The notes below the pieces were generated by a model. It was given only the letters and a program-made list of their open reading frames with translations. It was not told where the DNA came from and ran no database searches. This document shows positions 37,102 to 46,024 of a stretch of 50,411 nt of DNA, piece by piece; the first letter of the stretch is position 1, and every line of letters begins with the position of its first letter. The stretch lies in NCBI GenBank assembly GCA_902582765.1, contig CACHTK010000005.1, positions 1 through 50,411 of the forward strand. Direction: 5' to 3'. Origin of the DNA: an uncultured Pelagibacteraceae bacterium (lineage in GTDB: Bacteria; Pseudomonadota; Alphaproteobacteria; Pelagibacterales; Pelagibacteraceae). The position numbers and the translations under genes were made by a program.

Positions 37102-38187
37102 TTATTTCTTCTCTACATATACAGAGGTGCTTGGAAAAGCAAAAGATGCTTTATTACCCTCAACAATTTCTTTAATTTTAATTGCCAGTCTTTCTTTAAC
37201 CAACAACATTTCACTCCAACTATTTGTTTTTGTATAACATCTTACATACATATCTATTGAGCTATCAGCAAATTTATCAACCCTAACAGAAACACCAACT
37301 TTAATATCATAATCTTCTGAACCATTTATAAAATCTTCTATCTCATTTCGTATAGTTTTTAATTGTTCAACGGTAGAGTCATACTGAAGTGTTATTGTCC
37401 AACTAATTCTCCAATTTGTTATTTGACTTTTATTAATTACAGCATTTTCTGCAAACTGAAAATTTGGAATAATTGCTAAAGACTTATCAAATTTTCTTAT
37501 AACAGTTGATCTAAAACCTATTTTTTCAACTACACCCTCGATTATTCCTTCAACTTCAATCCAATCACCCATTTTAAATCTTTTTTCAACAAGTACTAAA
37601 ATTCCTGATATTAAATTTTTGAATAAATCTTGTGCTCCTAAAGCAACTGCAACACCAAATAAACCAAGTCCTGCAATAATTGGACCAATTTTAATTCCCC
37701 ATAATTCTAAAACAGCTGCTGCTCCTAAAATTAAAATTAAAATTTTTAATGATTTGATAATCCAGCCAATTAGTTCTCTAGTTAAAATCTTATCGAATCC
37801 ACTTAGTATGTAAGAAATTGGTTCAATAATTTGATGAATAATCCAAAAGAGCAATATTGTTATCAAAGTTCTATTTACATTATCTAAAAATAATCTCGTA
37901 TCCTCTGCAAAAGACATGTAATAGCTTGCAAAAAATACTCCTAGCACAATTGGAAGAAATCTAGCTGGCCCCTCCATCGCCTTAACGAAGGTGTCATCAA
38001 GTTTGTTGGTTGTTCTTTTTGATATTAATTCTAATTTTTTAATAACTAATTTACTTATTAACCCTCTGAAAACTAGGAATACAAAGAATATTCCAAGACC
38101 AATTAAGATCTCTACAAAGTTAACACCTAAAATTCCTTTTTGCCATACAGACAAAAAAAGTCCTGAAAAGTTCTCAAAAACACTCAT
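37102..38187 (-). CDS. Mechanosensitive ion channel MscS family protein
   Basis: IIAGLGLFGVAVALGAQDLFKNLISGILVLVEKRFKMGDWIEVEGIIEGVVEKIGFRSTVIRKFDKSLAIIPN. Confidence 0.92.
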   Translation of the reverse strand: MSVFENFSGLFLSVWQKGILGVNFVEILIGLGIFFVFLVFRGLISKLVIKKLELISKRTTNKLDDTFVKAMEGPARFLPIVLGVFFASYYMSFAEDTRLFLDNVNRTLITILLFWIIHQIIEPISYILSGFDKILTRELIGWIIKSLKILILILGAAAVLELWGIKIGPIIAGLGLFGVAVALGAQDLFKNLISGILVLVEKRFKMGDWIEVEGIIEGVVEKIGFRSTVIRKFDKSLAIIPNFQFAENAVINKSQITNWRISWTITLQYDSTVEQLKTIRNEIEDFINGSEDYDIKVGVSVRVDKFADSSIDMYVRCYTKTNSWSEMLLVKERLAIKIKEIVEGNKASFAFPSTSVYVEKK

Positions 38188-38189
38188 GG

Positions 38190-38888
38190 CTAAATTTTAT
38201 ATAGCAAAAACTCTTCTTCACCAGAGTTAAATAGAAAAATTTTTTTCCACTTGATCTCATTTAAAATTGCAGATGCTTTTTCACCCATACACATCAAATT
38301 TGTTTCCATCCAACTGTCTAAAAGATCATATTTTTTAAGTAAATTTAGTAAACTCTTAGCGCTATTTTCTGAGTAAACATAAATTATATCAGGAATTGAG
38401 GCTTTTAATTGTGCTCTTAATTCCTCTTTTATTTCTTGAGTTGATAAAACCGTATAGTTAATCAATCTCTTTAAAGAATAACCTTCAGAAATTAGATCAT
38501 TATCTAACCTACTAGAAACTATCTCACCACTTACATAAAGAAGTGATCCATTCTTTGAGTCGAAGTTTTGTAATATTAATTCTTTCAAATTATTTACGTT
38601 TCCTTCTGCAGAGATAATATTTTGAAAACCGTTTAGCTTTGCAACTTTTTCTGTTGCAGAGCCAACACAATAACATTCAATTTTTTTATCAATTCTATTT
38701 AAATCTAAATTCTTAATCGCATTTGAACTTGTAAATATTATTCCCTTAAATTGGCTATAGTCAGGTTCATCGTATTTAAGTGGTTCAACTTTTATTACAG
38801 GTAAATGAGAAACTTTATGTCCTAAAGAACTAAATTTAAATATTAATTCTTTGCTATCCTCTAATGGTCTTGTTAACAAAATATGCAT
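38190..38888 (-). CDS. hemD: Uroporphyrinogen-III synthase
   Basis: MHILLTRPLEDSKELIFKFSSLGHKVSHLPVIKVEPL; IIFTSSNAIKNL; adjacent to hemC. Confidence 0.87.
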   Translation of the reverse strand: MHILLTRPLEDSKELIFKFSSLGHKVSHLPVIKVEPLKYDEPDYSQFKGIIFTSSNAIKNLDLNRIDKKIECYCVGSATEKVAKLNGFQNIISAEGNVNNLKELILQNFDSKNGSLLYVSGEIVSSRLDNDLISEGYSLKRLINYTVLSTQEIKEELRAQLKASIPDIIYVYSENSAKSLLNLLKKYDLLDSWMETNLMCMGEKASAILNEIKWKKIFLFNSGEEEFLLYKI

Positions 38889-39800
38889 TTACCTTTTATA
38901 AGATCCCTTTGACTCTGATTTTAATTTTTCTCCAATCTTAATACTTAAATCTTTAACCATTTTTTTATTTTCACTTTCTTCAACAAAAAATCTTTGTTTG
39001 CCATCTACTGAAAAAAGTTCAGCTTTTATATTTATAAGATCTTTATCAATCTTTGCATACACGCCAACTGCTGTATCGCAGTCACCCTCGAGTATTTTTA
39101 AGATTTTTCTTTCAGCATTTGCAATAATTCTGGACTGATCATCATTAATCTTTTCTAAGATATTAATTATTTCTTGATCGTTTTCTCTACATTGTATGGC
39201 AATAATACCTTGTCCAGCACACGGTATTAATTCTTCAGTATTAAATTCATGTGTAATTTTATTTGTCAAACCTAAAGCTTCAATGCCAGCTTTAGAAAGT
39301 AGAATTGCATCGTAATCTCCATTCTCTAATTTTTTTATCCTGGTATCCACATTTCCTCTTATTAATTTATATTTAAGATCTGATCTAATACTTTTTAATT
39401 GGTATTCTCTTCGGTAAGAAGAAGTACCAATTATTGAATTAGGTTTAAGGTCTTGAAAATTTATATTATAGTTGCTAATAAAAATTTCATTGGGCGAATT
39501 TCTTTTTAAATAAAAGTTTGTTATCAGTCCCTCTGTTTCAATCGATGGCATATCTTTTAAAGCATGAACAGCTATGTCAATATTATGATTAATTAATTCA
39601 ATTTCAATTTTTTTCGAAAATAATCCCTTTCCTCCAATGTTTGACAATCTATCCGTTTGATTTTCATCTCCACTTGTGACTATTTTTTTTGTTTCTATGT
39701 GGGTCGATGAAACTTTTTTTAGATCGCTTATCACTTTTTTGGTATAAATTTGAGCTAACTGACTTCCTCGAGTACCAATAATTAATTTATCCCTTTTCAT
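38889..39800 (-). CDS. hemC: Hydroxymethylbilane synthase
   Basis: IIGTRGSQLAQIYTKKV; DIAVHALKDMPS; SSYRREYQLKSIRSDLKYKLIRGNVDTRIKKLENGDYDAILLSKAG; LEGDCDTAVGVYA. Confidence 0.95.
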   Translation of the reverse strand: MKRDKLIIGTRGSQLAQIYTKKVISDLKKVSSTHIETKKIVTSGDENQTDRLSNIGGKGLFSKKIEIELINHNIDIAVHALKDMPSIETEGLITNFYLKRNSPNEIFISNYNINFQDLKPNSIIGTSSYRREYQLKSIRSDLKYKLIRGNVDTRIKKLENGDYDAILLSKAGIEALGLTNKITHEFNTEELIPCAGQGIIAIQCRENDQEIINILEKINDDQSRIIANAERKILKILEGDCDTAVGVYAKIDKDLINIKAELFSVDGKQRFFVEESENKKMVKDLSIKIGEKLKSESKGSYKR

Positions 39801-39854
39801 AATTCTTATTTTTATTACATTCTTATAGTTTAATTGTATTAATTATAAATATTT

Positions 39855-40928
39855 ATGAGTGAAAAAAATATAATCCTCGGAATTGAGACAAGTTGTGATG
39901 AAACTGCAGTATCAATTATAGAAGAAGATAAAAAAGGTAAGATAAAAATATTATCTAACATAGTTTCAAGTCAATTTGATATTCACAAAGAATTTGGAGG
40001 TGTAGTTCCTGAGCTTGCAGCACGATCTCATGTTGAAAAAATTGATTTAATTGCAAAAAAAGCAATTAATGAAAGCGGTGTGAATTTAAAAGATGTTTCA
40101 GCAATTGCCTCAACATCTGGTCCAGGCTTAATTGTTTGCCTTACTGTTGGTTTAAATTTTGGCAAAGCATTATCTGCAAGCCTAAATATACCTTTTATTG
40201 GCGTAAACCATCTTGAAGGGCATGCATTAAGTCCAAAACTTAATGCAAGCTTAGATTTCCCATATTTATTATTGTTAATTTCAGGAGGGCATACACAATA
40301 TCTTAGTGTGAATGGACTTGGAAAATATAAAAGATTAGGAACAACAATTGATGATGCTTTAGGAGAAGCATTTGACAAGACTGCAAAGCTTTTAGGTATT
40401 GAATTTCCAGGAGGACCGAAGTTAGAAAATTTTGCAAAGCAGGGTGATGCAAATAAATTTAAACTTCCTAAACCTATTATAAATAAAGGGGGATGTAATT
40501 TATCATTTGCAGGTCTTAAAACTGCGATTTTAAGGATTTCAAGCAATATAAAATCTAAACAAGAAAAGTATGATCTTGCAGCATCTTTTCAAAAAACAAT
40601 TGAAGAAATTTTAGAAGTAAAAACACAAATAGCATTTGATGAATTCAAAAAGAATATTAATAAAGAAAATAAAACTTTTGTAATCGCTGGAGGAGTAGCT
40701 GCTAATAAAGGTATTAGAAAAAAATTAATAAAAGTATGTAAGAAGAATAATTTTAAACCAATTTTTCCTGAACCAAAATTATGTGGAGATAATGCAGCCA
40801 TGATTGCACTTGTTGGTCTTGAAAAGTATAAAATCAAAAAATTTGATAATTTAGATCTTCCTGCAAGTCCAAGACTGCCACTTGACGAAAATGCAAAGTT
40901 TTTAAAAGGAGCTGGAGTTAGATTGTAA
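39855..40928 (+). CDS. tsaD: tRNA N6-adenosine threonylcarbamoyltransferase TsaD
   Basis: ILGIETSCDETAVSIIE; GGVVPELAARSHVEKI; GVNHLEGHALS; LLISGGHTQYL; FVIAGGVAANKGIRKKL. Confidence 0.96.
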   Translation: MSEKNIILGIETSCDETAVSIIEEDKKGKIKILSNIVSSQFDIHKEFGGVVPELAARSHVEKIDLIAKKAINESGVNLKDVSAIASTSGPGLIVCLTVGLNFGKALSASLNIPFIGVNHLEGHALSPKLNASLDFPYLLLLISGGHTQYLSVNGLGKYKRLGTTIDDALGEAFDKTAKLLGIEFPGGPKLENFAKQGDANKFKLPKPIINKGGCNLSFAGLKTAILRISSNIKSKQEKYDLAASFQKTIEEILEVKTQIAFDEFKKNINKENKTFVIAGGVAANKGIRKKLIKVCKKNNFKPIFPEPKLCGDNAAMIALVGLEKYKIKKFDNLDLPASPRLPLDENAKFLKGAGVRL

Positions 40929-41051
40929 ATGTCAAAAAGATATAGTGGTAAATCATTTAAAGATGCTAGTGTAATGAAACAAGCTAAACTTTCTTTAAAG
41001 GAAAAAAGAAAACTTAAAAAAGAAAAGAAAAAAATAAAACATAGAAAATAA
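40929..41051 (+). CDS. 40-aa highly basic micro-protein of unknown function (not in the ORF track)
   Basis: ATG directly after the tsaD stop: MSKRYSGKSFKDASVMKQAKLSLKEKRKLKKEKKKIKHRK*, ending 1 nt before the next ATG; 18 of 40 residues Lys/Arg. Confidence 0.6.
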   Translation: MSKRYSGKSFKDASVMKQAKLSLKEKRKLKKEKKKIKHRK

Positions 41052-41052
41052 A

Positions 41053-42597
41053 ATGAAAATACAAAACAATACAGAGGTTATTATCAATAAGTTTAAAGAA
41101 AAAAATTATAACTTTGTAATAGAAAAAACAAATTTTTTATCAGAAAAAGAAAATAATAATGATTTATTATGGACACTCAGAGGCTTAAGCTATCTTAATA
41201 AAAATAATAAAATTGATTCATTAAAATGTTTAAATATGGCGGTAAAGATTAATCCAAAAAATATTGACGCCAAAAACTACTTAGGCATTTTATATAATAA
41301 TTCAGGTAAACTAAGGCAGGCAGAAAAATGTTTTAAGGAGTGTATACAATCAAAACCAGATTATATTAGTTCAATATTCAATTTAGCAAATTTAAAAATA
41401 AAAACTAATAATTTTGAAGAAGCTATATCTCTTTATATTAAAGCATTAAAAATTAATGAAAACATTGAAAAAATTTATATTAATTTAGGTTTCGCATATC
41501 AAAGCACAAAACAATCTAAAAAAGCTAAATTAATTCTTGAAAAATGTTTAAATAAATTTCCATCATCAACTGAAGCCGATAAATTATTAAGTTCACAAAC
41601 TAATTTTAAAAATGATGAAAATTATCTAATGGATATGGTGAAAAAACTAAATACAAAACAGCTCAATGATGAAAAGAAAATCAACTTATTATTTGCTATA
41701 GGTAAGGGTTTTGAAGATAAAGGTGATTATAAAAAATCCTTTAATTATTATTCTAAAGGAAACCTTCTAAAAAAAAACAATTTGAAATCTGATATAAATC
41801 AAAAAATAGAATTTTTTGAAAATATTGAGTCTTTTTTTTCAAATTTTATATTTAAAAATGAAATTATTGGTAATAAAAAAAAAATTATTTTCATATTTGG
41901 GCTGCCAAGATCAGGTACAACATTGGTTGAAAGTATACTATCAAGCCATGACGAAGTTTCGAGTGTTGGTGAAATAAATTTTCTAAGTAATTTCGTTAAA
42001 TCAAATTTTTTTAAAGACAATAAAATTTTATTAGATGATCTTCATAAGTTTTCAGGTTCAAATTTAAAAGAGGAATATTTTAACTATTTAGAATCTTTCA
42101 ATATTAAAAATGATGTAATCACAGATAAAAGCTTAGAGACTTATTTTTACCTTGGTTTTATAAAACATTTTTTTCCATGCTCTAAATTGATACACAGTCA
42201 AAGGAACGCTAAAGATAATTGCTTATCAATTTATAAAAATTTGTTTACTGATAATGAAGCCTGGAAGTATGATGAAAATGAATTAGTTGAATATTATTCT
42301 TTGTATAAAAGAATAATGAATTTTTGGAATAAAAAAATTGGCAAAGATATCCTAAACATAAATTATGAGGATTTAGTCAAAAACAATGAAACTACAGTAA
42401 AAAAAATTATTAGTCATTGTCAATTAAAGTGGGATGAAAAATGCTTAAATCACCATAATTATGTTGCTCCAATAAAAACATTAAGTTTAAATCAAGCAAA
42501 TAAACCTGTGTATTCCTCATCAATAGGGTCTTCGAACAATTATGATATTTATTTGAGAAAAATGTTTGATAATTTAGATTTAAAAGTAAGCAAATAA
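41053..42597 (+). CDS. TPR-repeat protein with C-terminal sulfotransferase domain
   Basis: TPR-like repeats (NAKNYLGILYNNSGKLRQAEKCFKECIQSKPDYISSIFNLANLKIKTNNFEEAISLYIKALKIN); PAPS-loop-like KKIIFIFGLPRSGTTLVESILSSHDEV. Confidence 0.87.
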   Translation: MKIQNNTEVIINKFKEKNYNFVIEKTNFLSEKENNNDLLWTLRGLSYLNKNNKIDSLKCLNMAVKINPKNIDAKNYLGILYNNSGKLRQAEKCFKECIQSKPDYISSIFNLANLKIKTNNFEEAISLYIKALKINENIEKIYINLGFAYQSTKQSKKAKLILEKCLNKFPSSTEADKLLSSQTNFKNDENYLMDMVKKLNTKQLNDEKKINLLFAIGKGFEDKGDYKKSFNYYSKGNLLKKNNLKSDINQKIEFFENIESFFSNFIFKNEIIGNKKKIIFIFGLPRSGTTLVESILSSHDEVSSVGEINFLSNFVKSNFFKDNKILLDDLHKFSGSNLKEEYFNYLESFNIKNDVITDKSLETYFYLGFIKHFFPCSKLIHSQRNAKDNCLSIYKNLFTDNEAWKYDENELVEYYSLYKRIMNFWNKKIGKDILNINYEDLVKNNETTVKKIISHCQLKWDEKCLNHHNYVAPIKTLSLNQANKPVYSSSIGSSNNYDIYLRKMFDNLDLKVSK

Positions 42598-42601
42598 AAT
42601 C

Positions 42602-43018
42602 ATGAACTACTGGTTAATGAAATCTGAACCGGATGTGTGGTCAATTGACCAACAAATCAAAGCTGGAGAAAAAGGAGCCGACTGGGATGGTGTTAGAAAT
42701 TATCAAGCAGCAAACAATTTAAGAAAAATGAAAAAAGGAGATCTTTGTTATTTTTATCATTCCAATATTGGAAAAGAGATAGTTGGTATAGTCGAAGTTA
42801 TTAAAACGGCATTCATTGATCCAACGGATAAGAAAAAAAGGTTTGTTGCAGTTAAAGTTAGATTTAAAAGTAAACTTCAAAATCCTGTAACACTCGAAAA
42901 AATCAAAAAAACTAAGGCTTTAGAGAACTTATCTCTAATTAGGCAAAGTAGACTATCTGTCATGCCTATTGACACTAAAAGCTGGAAAATAATTTTGAAG
43001 ATGGGTAAAATTAATTAA
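42602..43018 (+). CDS. EVE domain-containing protein
   Basis: [18 protein letters not shown]...[39 protein letters not shown]. Confidence 0.92.
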   Translation: MNYWLMKSEPDVWSIDQQIKAGEKGADWDGVRNYQAANNLRKMKKGDLCYFYHSNIGKEIVGIVEVIKTAFIDPTDKKKRFVAVKVRFKSKLQNPVTLEKIKKTKALENLSLIRQSRLSVMPIDTKSWKIILKMGKIN

Positions 43019-43028
43019 AAAAAAATTC

Positions 43029-45014
43029 ATGCCTAAGAAAAAAAAAGCAAAAAAAAAAATAATCCCCAAAAAACCTAAAGAGACAATTTATAAAACTAAG
43101 AAAGACTGGGTAAGTAAAGCTACAGTTAATAAATCCCAGTATATAAAAAAATATAACGAATCGATAAAAGATAACGATGGATTTTGGAAAAAAGAAGGAA
43201 AAAGAATTAATTGGATTAAACCTTATAAAAAAATTAAAGACGTTAAATATAGTAAAGATGATGTTCATATCAAATGGTTCTATGATGGTACTTTAAATGC
43301 CTCAGCGAATTGCATTGATAGACATCTTAAAAAAAATGCTAATAAGACTGCAATTATATGGGTAGGAGACGATCCTAAGGTTCAAAAAAAAATTACATAT
43401 AAAGAACTTCATAAAGAAGTTTCAAAAGCAGCAAATGGATTAAAAAATCTGGGAGTTCAAAAGGGTGACAGAGTAACTATTTACCTTACTATGATACCAG
43501 AACTTGCCTACACAATGCTTGCGTGTGCAAGAATAGGTGCGGTTCACTCCATAATATTTGGAGGTTTTTCACCAGATAGTATTTCAGGCAGAATTAATGA
43601 TTGCGAATCTGATTATGTAATCACTGCAGATGAAGGAGTAAGAGGTGGCAAAACAATCCCTTTAAAATCTATTACAGATGAAGCTTTAGAAAGCTGTCCC
43701 AACGTAAAGAAATGTATCGTTGTCAAGAGAACAGGTACTAAAAAGATTGATTGGTACAATGATCGTGATGTTTGGTATCACAAAATGACAAGTAAAGTTT
43801 CTACAAAATGTGAACCAGAAGAAATGAATGCTGAAGATCCATTATTCATTCTTTACACATCCGGTTCAACTGGAAAACCAAAAGGTGTTCTACATACAAC
43901 TGGAGGATACATAGTTTATGCATCAATGACTCACCAGTATATTTTTAATTATAAACCTAAAGACATTTACTGGTGTACAGCTGATATAGGCTGGGTTACA
44001 GGACACAGTTATATTATTTATGGTCCACTTGCTAATGGTGCAACTACAATTATGTTTGAAGGAATACCTACTTATCCTGATACATCTAGGTGGTGGCAAA
44101 TAGTTGATAAATATAAAGTAAATATTTTCTACACAGCTCCAACAGCAATCAGAGCTTTAATGAGGGAAGGTGATAAACCTGTAAAGAAAACATCTAGAAA
44201 AACTTTAAAACTTTTAGGTACTGTTGGTGAACCAATTAATCCAGAAGCGTGGGAATGGTATTATAAAACTGTTGGTGATAGTAGATGTCCAATTGTTGAT
44301 ACTTGGTGGCAAACAGAAACTGGTGGAATATTAATAAGTCCTCAAACTGGGGCGATAGATTTGAAACCTGGTTCTGCAACAAAACCATTTTATGGAATTA
44401 AACCAGAGATCCTAGATAAAGATGGCAAGGTTTTAAAAGGAGAAGCACAAGGTAGACTTTGTATTTCACAATCGTGGCCTGGACAAATGAGAAGCGTCTA
44501 TGGTGATCATCAAAGATTTATAGAAACATATTTTTCACAATTTGATGGGAAATATTTTACGGGTGATGGCTGTAGAAGAGATAAGGATGGATACTATTGG
44601 ATAACAGGAAGAGTAGATGATGTAATTATTGTTTCTGGACATAATTTAGGTACTGCAGAAATTGAAAGTGCTTTTGTAGCTCATCCAAAAGTTGCTGAAG
44701 CAGCAGTAGTTGGATATCCACATGACATCAAAGGAAACGGGCTTTACTGTTATGTAACTTTAAATGCTGGAGAAAAAAGCACTCTTGATTTAGAGAGAGA
44801 CTTAAAACTTTGGGTTAGAAAACAAATTGGTCCAATAGCAACTCCTGACTTAATTCAGTTTGCTCCAGGACTACCAAAAACAAGATCGGGTAAAATAATG
44901 AGAAGAATTCTAAGAAAAATTGCTGCCAATGAACATGGCCAATTAGGAGATACAACCACTTTAGCTGATCCCTCTGTTGTTGAAAGCTTGGTCGATAATA
45001 GAAAAAATATTTAG
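43029..45014 (+). CDS. acs: Acetyl-coenzyme A synthetase with lysine-rich N-terminal extension
   Basis: [93 protein letters not shown]. Confidence 0.95.
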   Translation: MPKKKKAKKKIIPKKPKETIYKTKKDWVSKATVNKSQYIKKYNESIKDNDGFWKKEGKRINWIKPYKKIKDVKYSKDDVHIKWFYDGTLNASANCIDRHLKKNANKTAIIWVGDDPKVQKKITYKELHKEVSKAANGLKNLGVQKGDRVTIYLTMIPELAYTMLACARIGAVHSIIFGGFSPDSISGRINDCESDYVITADEGVRGGKTIPLKSITDEALESCPNVKKCIVVKRTGTKKIDWYNDRDVWYHKMTSKVSTKCEPEEMNAEDPLFILYTSGSTGKPKGVLHTTGGYIVYASMTHQYIFNYKPKDIYWCTADIGWVTGHSYIIYGPLANGATTIMFEGIPTYPDTSRWWQIVDKYKVNIFYTAPTAIRALMREGDKPVKKTSRKTLKLLGTVGEPINPEAWEWYYKTVGDSRCPIVDTWWQTETGGILISPQTGAIDLKPGSATKPFYGIKPEILDKDGKVLKGEAQGRLCISQSWPGQMRSVYGDHQRFIETYFSQFDGKYFTGDGCRRDKDGYYWITGRVDDVIIVSGHNLGTAEIESAFVAHPKVAEAAVVGYPHDIKGNGLYCYVTLNAGEKSTLDLERDLKLWVRKQIGPIATPDLIQFAPGLPKTRSGKIMRRILRKIAANEHGQLGDTTTLADPSVVESLVDNRKNI

Positions 45015-45637
45015 ATCTTTATTAGTTTAGAAAACTCTTCCTTAATATTGTCCCATTTTAAAATCATAGAATTAAGAACTATTTTTCTATCTATTGATTT
45101 TAACTCATTTGCTACTGGAGCCCAGTTATACAACGCAAGAGCACTTTCATTAAATGGCCAAGACTTATAATAGTCATCCCATTTAATTTGATCTAATCTT
45201 TTCTGAAAACTTGCCTTTGCTTCATCAACTATTTCCTTAGGCATACCATTCTCTAATTCTTTGTCCAAAATATTATTATAAATTTCAGAAACTTTATTAG
45301 TTTCTCGGAAATTATAAAAAACATTTAAATATGAAATTGTGTAAAAGGATAAATCCTGTAGCGAAATTGCATATATATTCCATTTGGCTGTGTTAATTGA
45401 TTTTAAAAATTTTTCATCATCAAAATGGAGAACCCATTTAGTGCCCATTCTTGTTTTTAAATAATTATATAAAGTAACCTGTGATACCCATGCTGATTTT
45501 TGCTGAATAAATTCTTTCAAATCATCAACATTTTTTATTTTTTTCTTTGGCAAAATGCCTTTAAACATTGCAACTAAATAAACTTTGAAATCTTCAAGTT
45601 TTATATCTTTTAAGTTGAATCTGTATTTAAGGGCCAT
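45011..45637 (-). CDS. Conserved-looking hypothetical protein (208 aa)
   Basis: Full-length ORF with low-complexity-free sequence, convergent 4-nt overlap with acs; no family recognised. Confidence 0.7.
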   Translation of the reverse strand: MALKYRFNLKDIKLEDFKVYLVAMFKGILPKKKIKNVDDLKEFIQQKSAWVSQVTLYNYLKTRMGTKWVLHFDDEKFLKSINTAKWNIYAISLQDLSFYTISYLNVFYNFRETNKVSEIYNNILDKELENGMPKEIVDEAKASFQKRLDQIKWDDYYKSWPFNESALALYNWAPVANELKSIDRKIVLNSMILKWDNIKEEFSKLIKI

Positions 45638-45757
45638 TTATCTACTTAATATGTTGATGTATAATGTAAAAATGACACAATATCGAGTGTTTTTAGGGCT
45701 TTAAATAAATTTGATTATCGGTATGGTTCCTTCTTTAACCTATAGGAGAGAGAAAAA

Positions 45758-46024
45758 ATGTCAAAACAAGAACAACACTGGGAAAAAACCAGGAACTTGC
45801 TCTTTATTACATTAGCAATTTGGTTTGTTTTCTCAATTGGCATCTTTCTTTTCGGAGCCGAAATGCAAGAATCAAGCATTAGACCATTTGGATATCCTTT
45901 AACGTATTGGTTTACATGTCAGGGATCGCTTGCAATCTTCGTCATTCTAATTTTCTGGTTTGCCGGTCGACAAGAGAAAATAGATGATGAATTCGGATTT
46001 ACTGAAAGAGAGGGTGATCAATGA
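45758..46024 (+). CDS. DUF4212 family protein, putative small subunit of a Na+:solute symporter
   Basis: HWEKTRNLLFITLAIWFVFSIGIFLFG...RPFGYPLTYWFTCQGSLAIFVILIFWFAGRQEKIDDEFG; overlaps the SSS symporter start; RBS AGGAGAGAG. Confidence 0.9.
   Translation: MSKQEQHWEKTRNLLFITLAIWFVFSIGIFLFGAEMQESSIRPFGYPLTYWFTCQGSLAIFVILIFWFAGRQEKIDDEFGFTEREGDQ

Noticed and set aside
40028-40546. 172-aa ORF antisense to tsaD
   Set aside because: Antisense to a strongly conserved gene; no recognisable domain, low-quality composition; typical of AT-rich codon bias leaving an open antisense frame.
42602-43018. EVE-domain protein as a modification-dependent defence component
   Set aside because: It is a stand-alone EVE protein with no McrB/helicase/nuclease partner nearby; more likely a housekeeping modified-nucleotide reader.
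43011-43268. 85-aa Phe/Ile-rich ORF antisense to the acs start
   Set aside because: Product is a Phe-rich artefact of the Lys-rich acs N-terminus read in reverse.
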